This document shows, piece by piece, positions 63,515-64,000 of a stretch of 64,000 nt of DNA. Source of the DNA: Bradyrhizobium sp. ISRA430 (GTDB taxonomy: Bacteria; Pseudomonadota; Alphaproteobacteria; Rhizobiales; Xanthobacteraceae); the NCBI RefSeq assembly GCF_029909975.1, contig NZ_CP094516.1, positions 806,001 through 870,000 of the forward strand, given 5' to 3'. The notes beneath the pieces were generated by a model. That model worked only from the letters and a program-made list of their open reading frames with translations, was not told the origin of the DNA and did no database searches. Position 1 is the first letter of the stretch; each line of letters opens with the position of its first letter. The position numbers and the translations under genes were made by a program.

Positions 63515-64000
63515 TGAACATGAGCGCAGTTCCTTTGCGTAACAACAAGGCTGCGGCGGACGCCGCGCGCAGCGTGACCGTCCTCGGCGCCACCGGCTCG
63601 ATCGGTGACAGCACGATGGACCTGCTGCGGTCAGCTCCCGAGCGCTATCGTGTCGAGGCGCTGACGGCGAACGGCAACGTCGCGGCGCTGGCAAAGCTCG
63701 CCAAGGAGTTTTCCGCGCGCTTCGTGGCCATCGCGGACACCTCCAAGCTTGCCGAGCTCAAGGCCGCGCTGGCCGGGACCGGCACCGAATGCGGTGCCGG
63801 CGAAAGTGCGGTGATCGAAGCCGCCGCGCGTCCGGCCGACTGGGTGATGGCGGCGGTGAGCGGTGCGGCCGGATTGAAGCCGGCGCTTGCTGCGGTCGAT
63901 CGCGGCGCGCATGTCGCGCTCGCCAACAAGGAGTGCCTCGTCTGCGCCGGCGATTTCTTCATGCAGCGTGCCGCCAAGGCGGGCGCCTGCGTCCTGCCCG
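63514..64000 (+). CDS. dxr: 1-deoxy-D-xylulose 5-phosphate reductoisomerase (5' part; runs off window)
   Basis: About 162 residues are visible. [20 protein letters not shown] is the NADPH-binding motif of DXR, followed by [19 protein letters not shown] and [20 protein letters not shown], then [12 protein letters not shown]. The enzyme makes MEP, committing carbon to isoprenoid synthesis and so supplying UppS two genes upstream. The ATG at 63514 overlaps the cdsA TGA; a second ATG at 63520 is possible. The active-site region and C-terminal domain lie beyond the right edge. Confidence 0.95.
   Translation, partial: MNMSAVPLRNNKAAADAARSVTVLGATGSIGDSTMDLLRSAPERYRVEALTANGNVAALAKLAKEFSARFVAIADTSKLAELKAALAGTGTECGAGESAVIEAAARPADWVMAAVSGAAGLKPALAAVDRGAHVALANKECLVCAGDFFMQRAAKAGACVLP

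Noticed and set aside
1-64000. CRISPR arrays, tRNA or rRNA genes, intact insertion sequences or phage genes
   Set aside because: Looked for in the intergenic regions on both strands by eye; no repeat-spacer pattern, cloverleaf, transposase or integrase was seen.

Overview
The window reads as a chromosomal segment of an alphaproteobacterium, most likely Bradyrhizobium. Coding is GC-rich with few A/T third positions. Several features point to the genus: a five-gene copper-acquisition operon in the pcuABCDE order described from B. japonicum, a tandem pair of DUF3551 genes, an outer-membrane porin with a typical rhizobial signal peptide, and interspersed repeats containing the motif TGCATGGGGTTGTTTTCGC. 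The assignment is by recognition, not by a database search. I saw no tRNA, rRNA, CRISPR array or intact insertion sequence.

Layout. 1-2727 (-): a class III cyclase/AAA-ATPase/TPR protein cut by the left edge. 2748-3344: remnants of a catalase-family gene and of mtnK. 3564-9949: tamA-tamB, outer-membrane protein assembly. 9973-10069: a stray fragment nearly identical to part of the sugar permease gene at 18.7 kb. 10093-13452 (-): a UPF0182 membrane protein and a truncated methyltransferase. 13665-18452: a LysR regulator and a three-subunit periplasmic-type molybdenum aldehyde oxidoreductase (PaoABC-like). 18708-22280 (-): a CUT2-type sugar ABC transporter, then a globin gene with a damaged 5' end. 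22844-23040 (-): a possible untranslated transcript ending in a strong terminator. 23293-28918: pcuABCDE. 29072-32457: proS-lolC-lolD.

Between lolD and dnaE lies an accessory stretch (32.5-44.1 kb) with a quinone-oxidoreductase-like enzyme and its divergent XRE regulator, scattered 3'-end copies of that regulator, ChrB-domain, GST and DUF1127 genes, LysR and Crp regulators, broken DUF4399 and SUMF1 genes, a PIN-domain fusion protein, DUF3551 proteins and a porin. At its right end two overlapping alphaproteobacterial LexA boxes sit in a promoter that precedes an unannotated 32-residue membrane peptide. This resembles the Caulobacter SidA arrangement and is the most interesting item here. dnaE follows (44447-47950).

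48.4-53.6 kb is a hydantoin/dihydropyrimidine-type catabolic cluster: MFS importer, AMDase/maleate-isomerase-like protein, GntR regulator, Asp/Glu-racemase-family protein lacking both catalytic cysteines, and hydantoinase. Then come a DUF1080 protein, an exported beta-carbonic anhydrase, and a large proline-rich pseudo-caspase in which both catalytic residues are replaced. The right end is the conserved translation/envelope operon rpsB-tsf-pyrH-frr-uppS-cdsA-dxr, with dxr cut by the edge.
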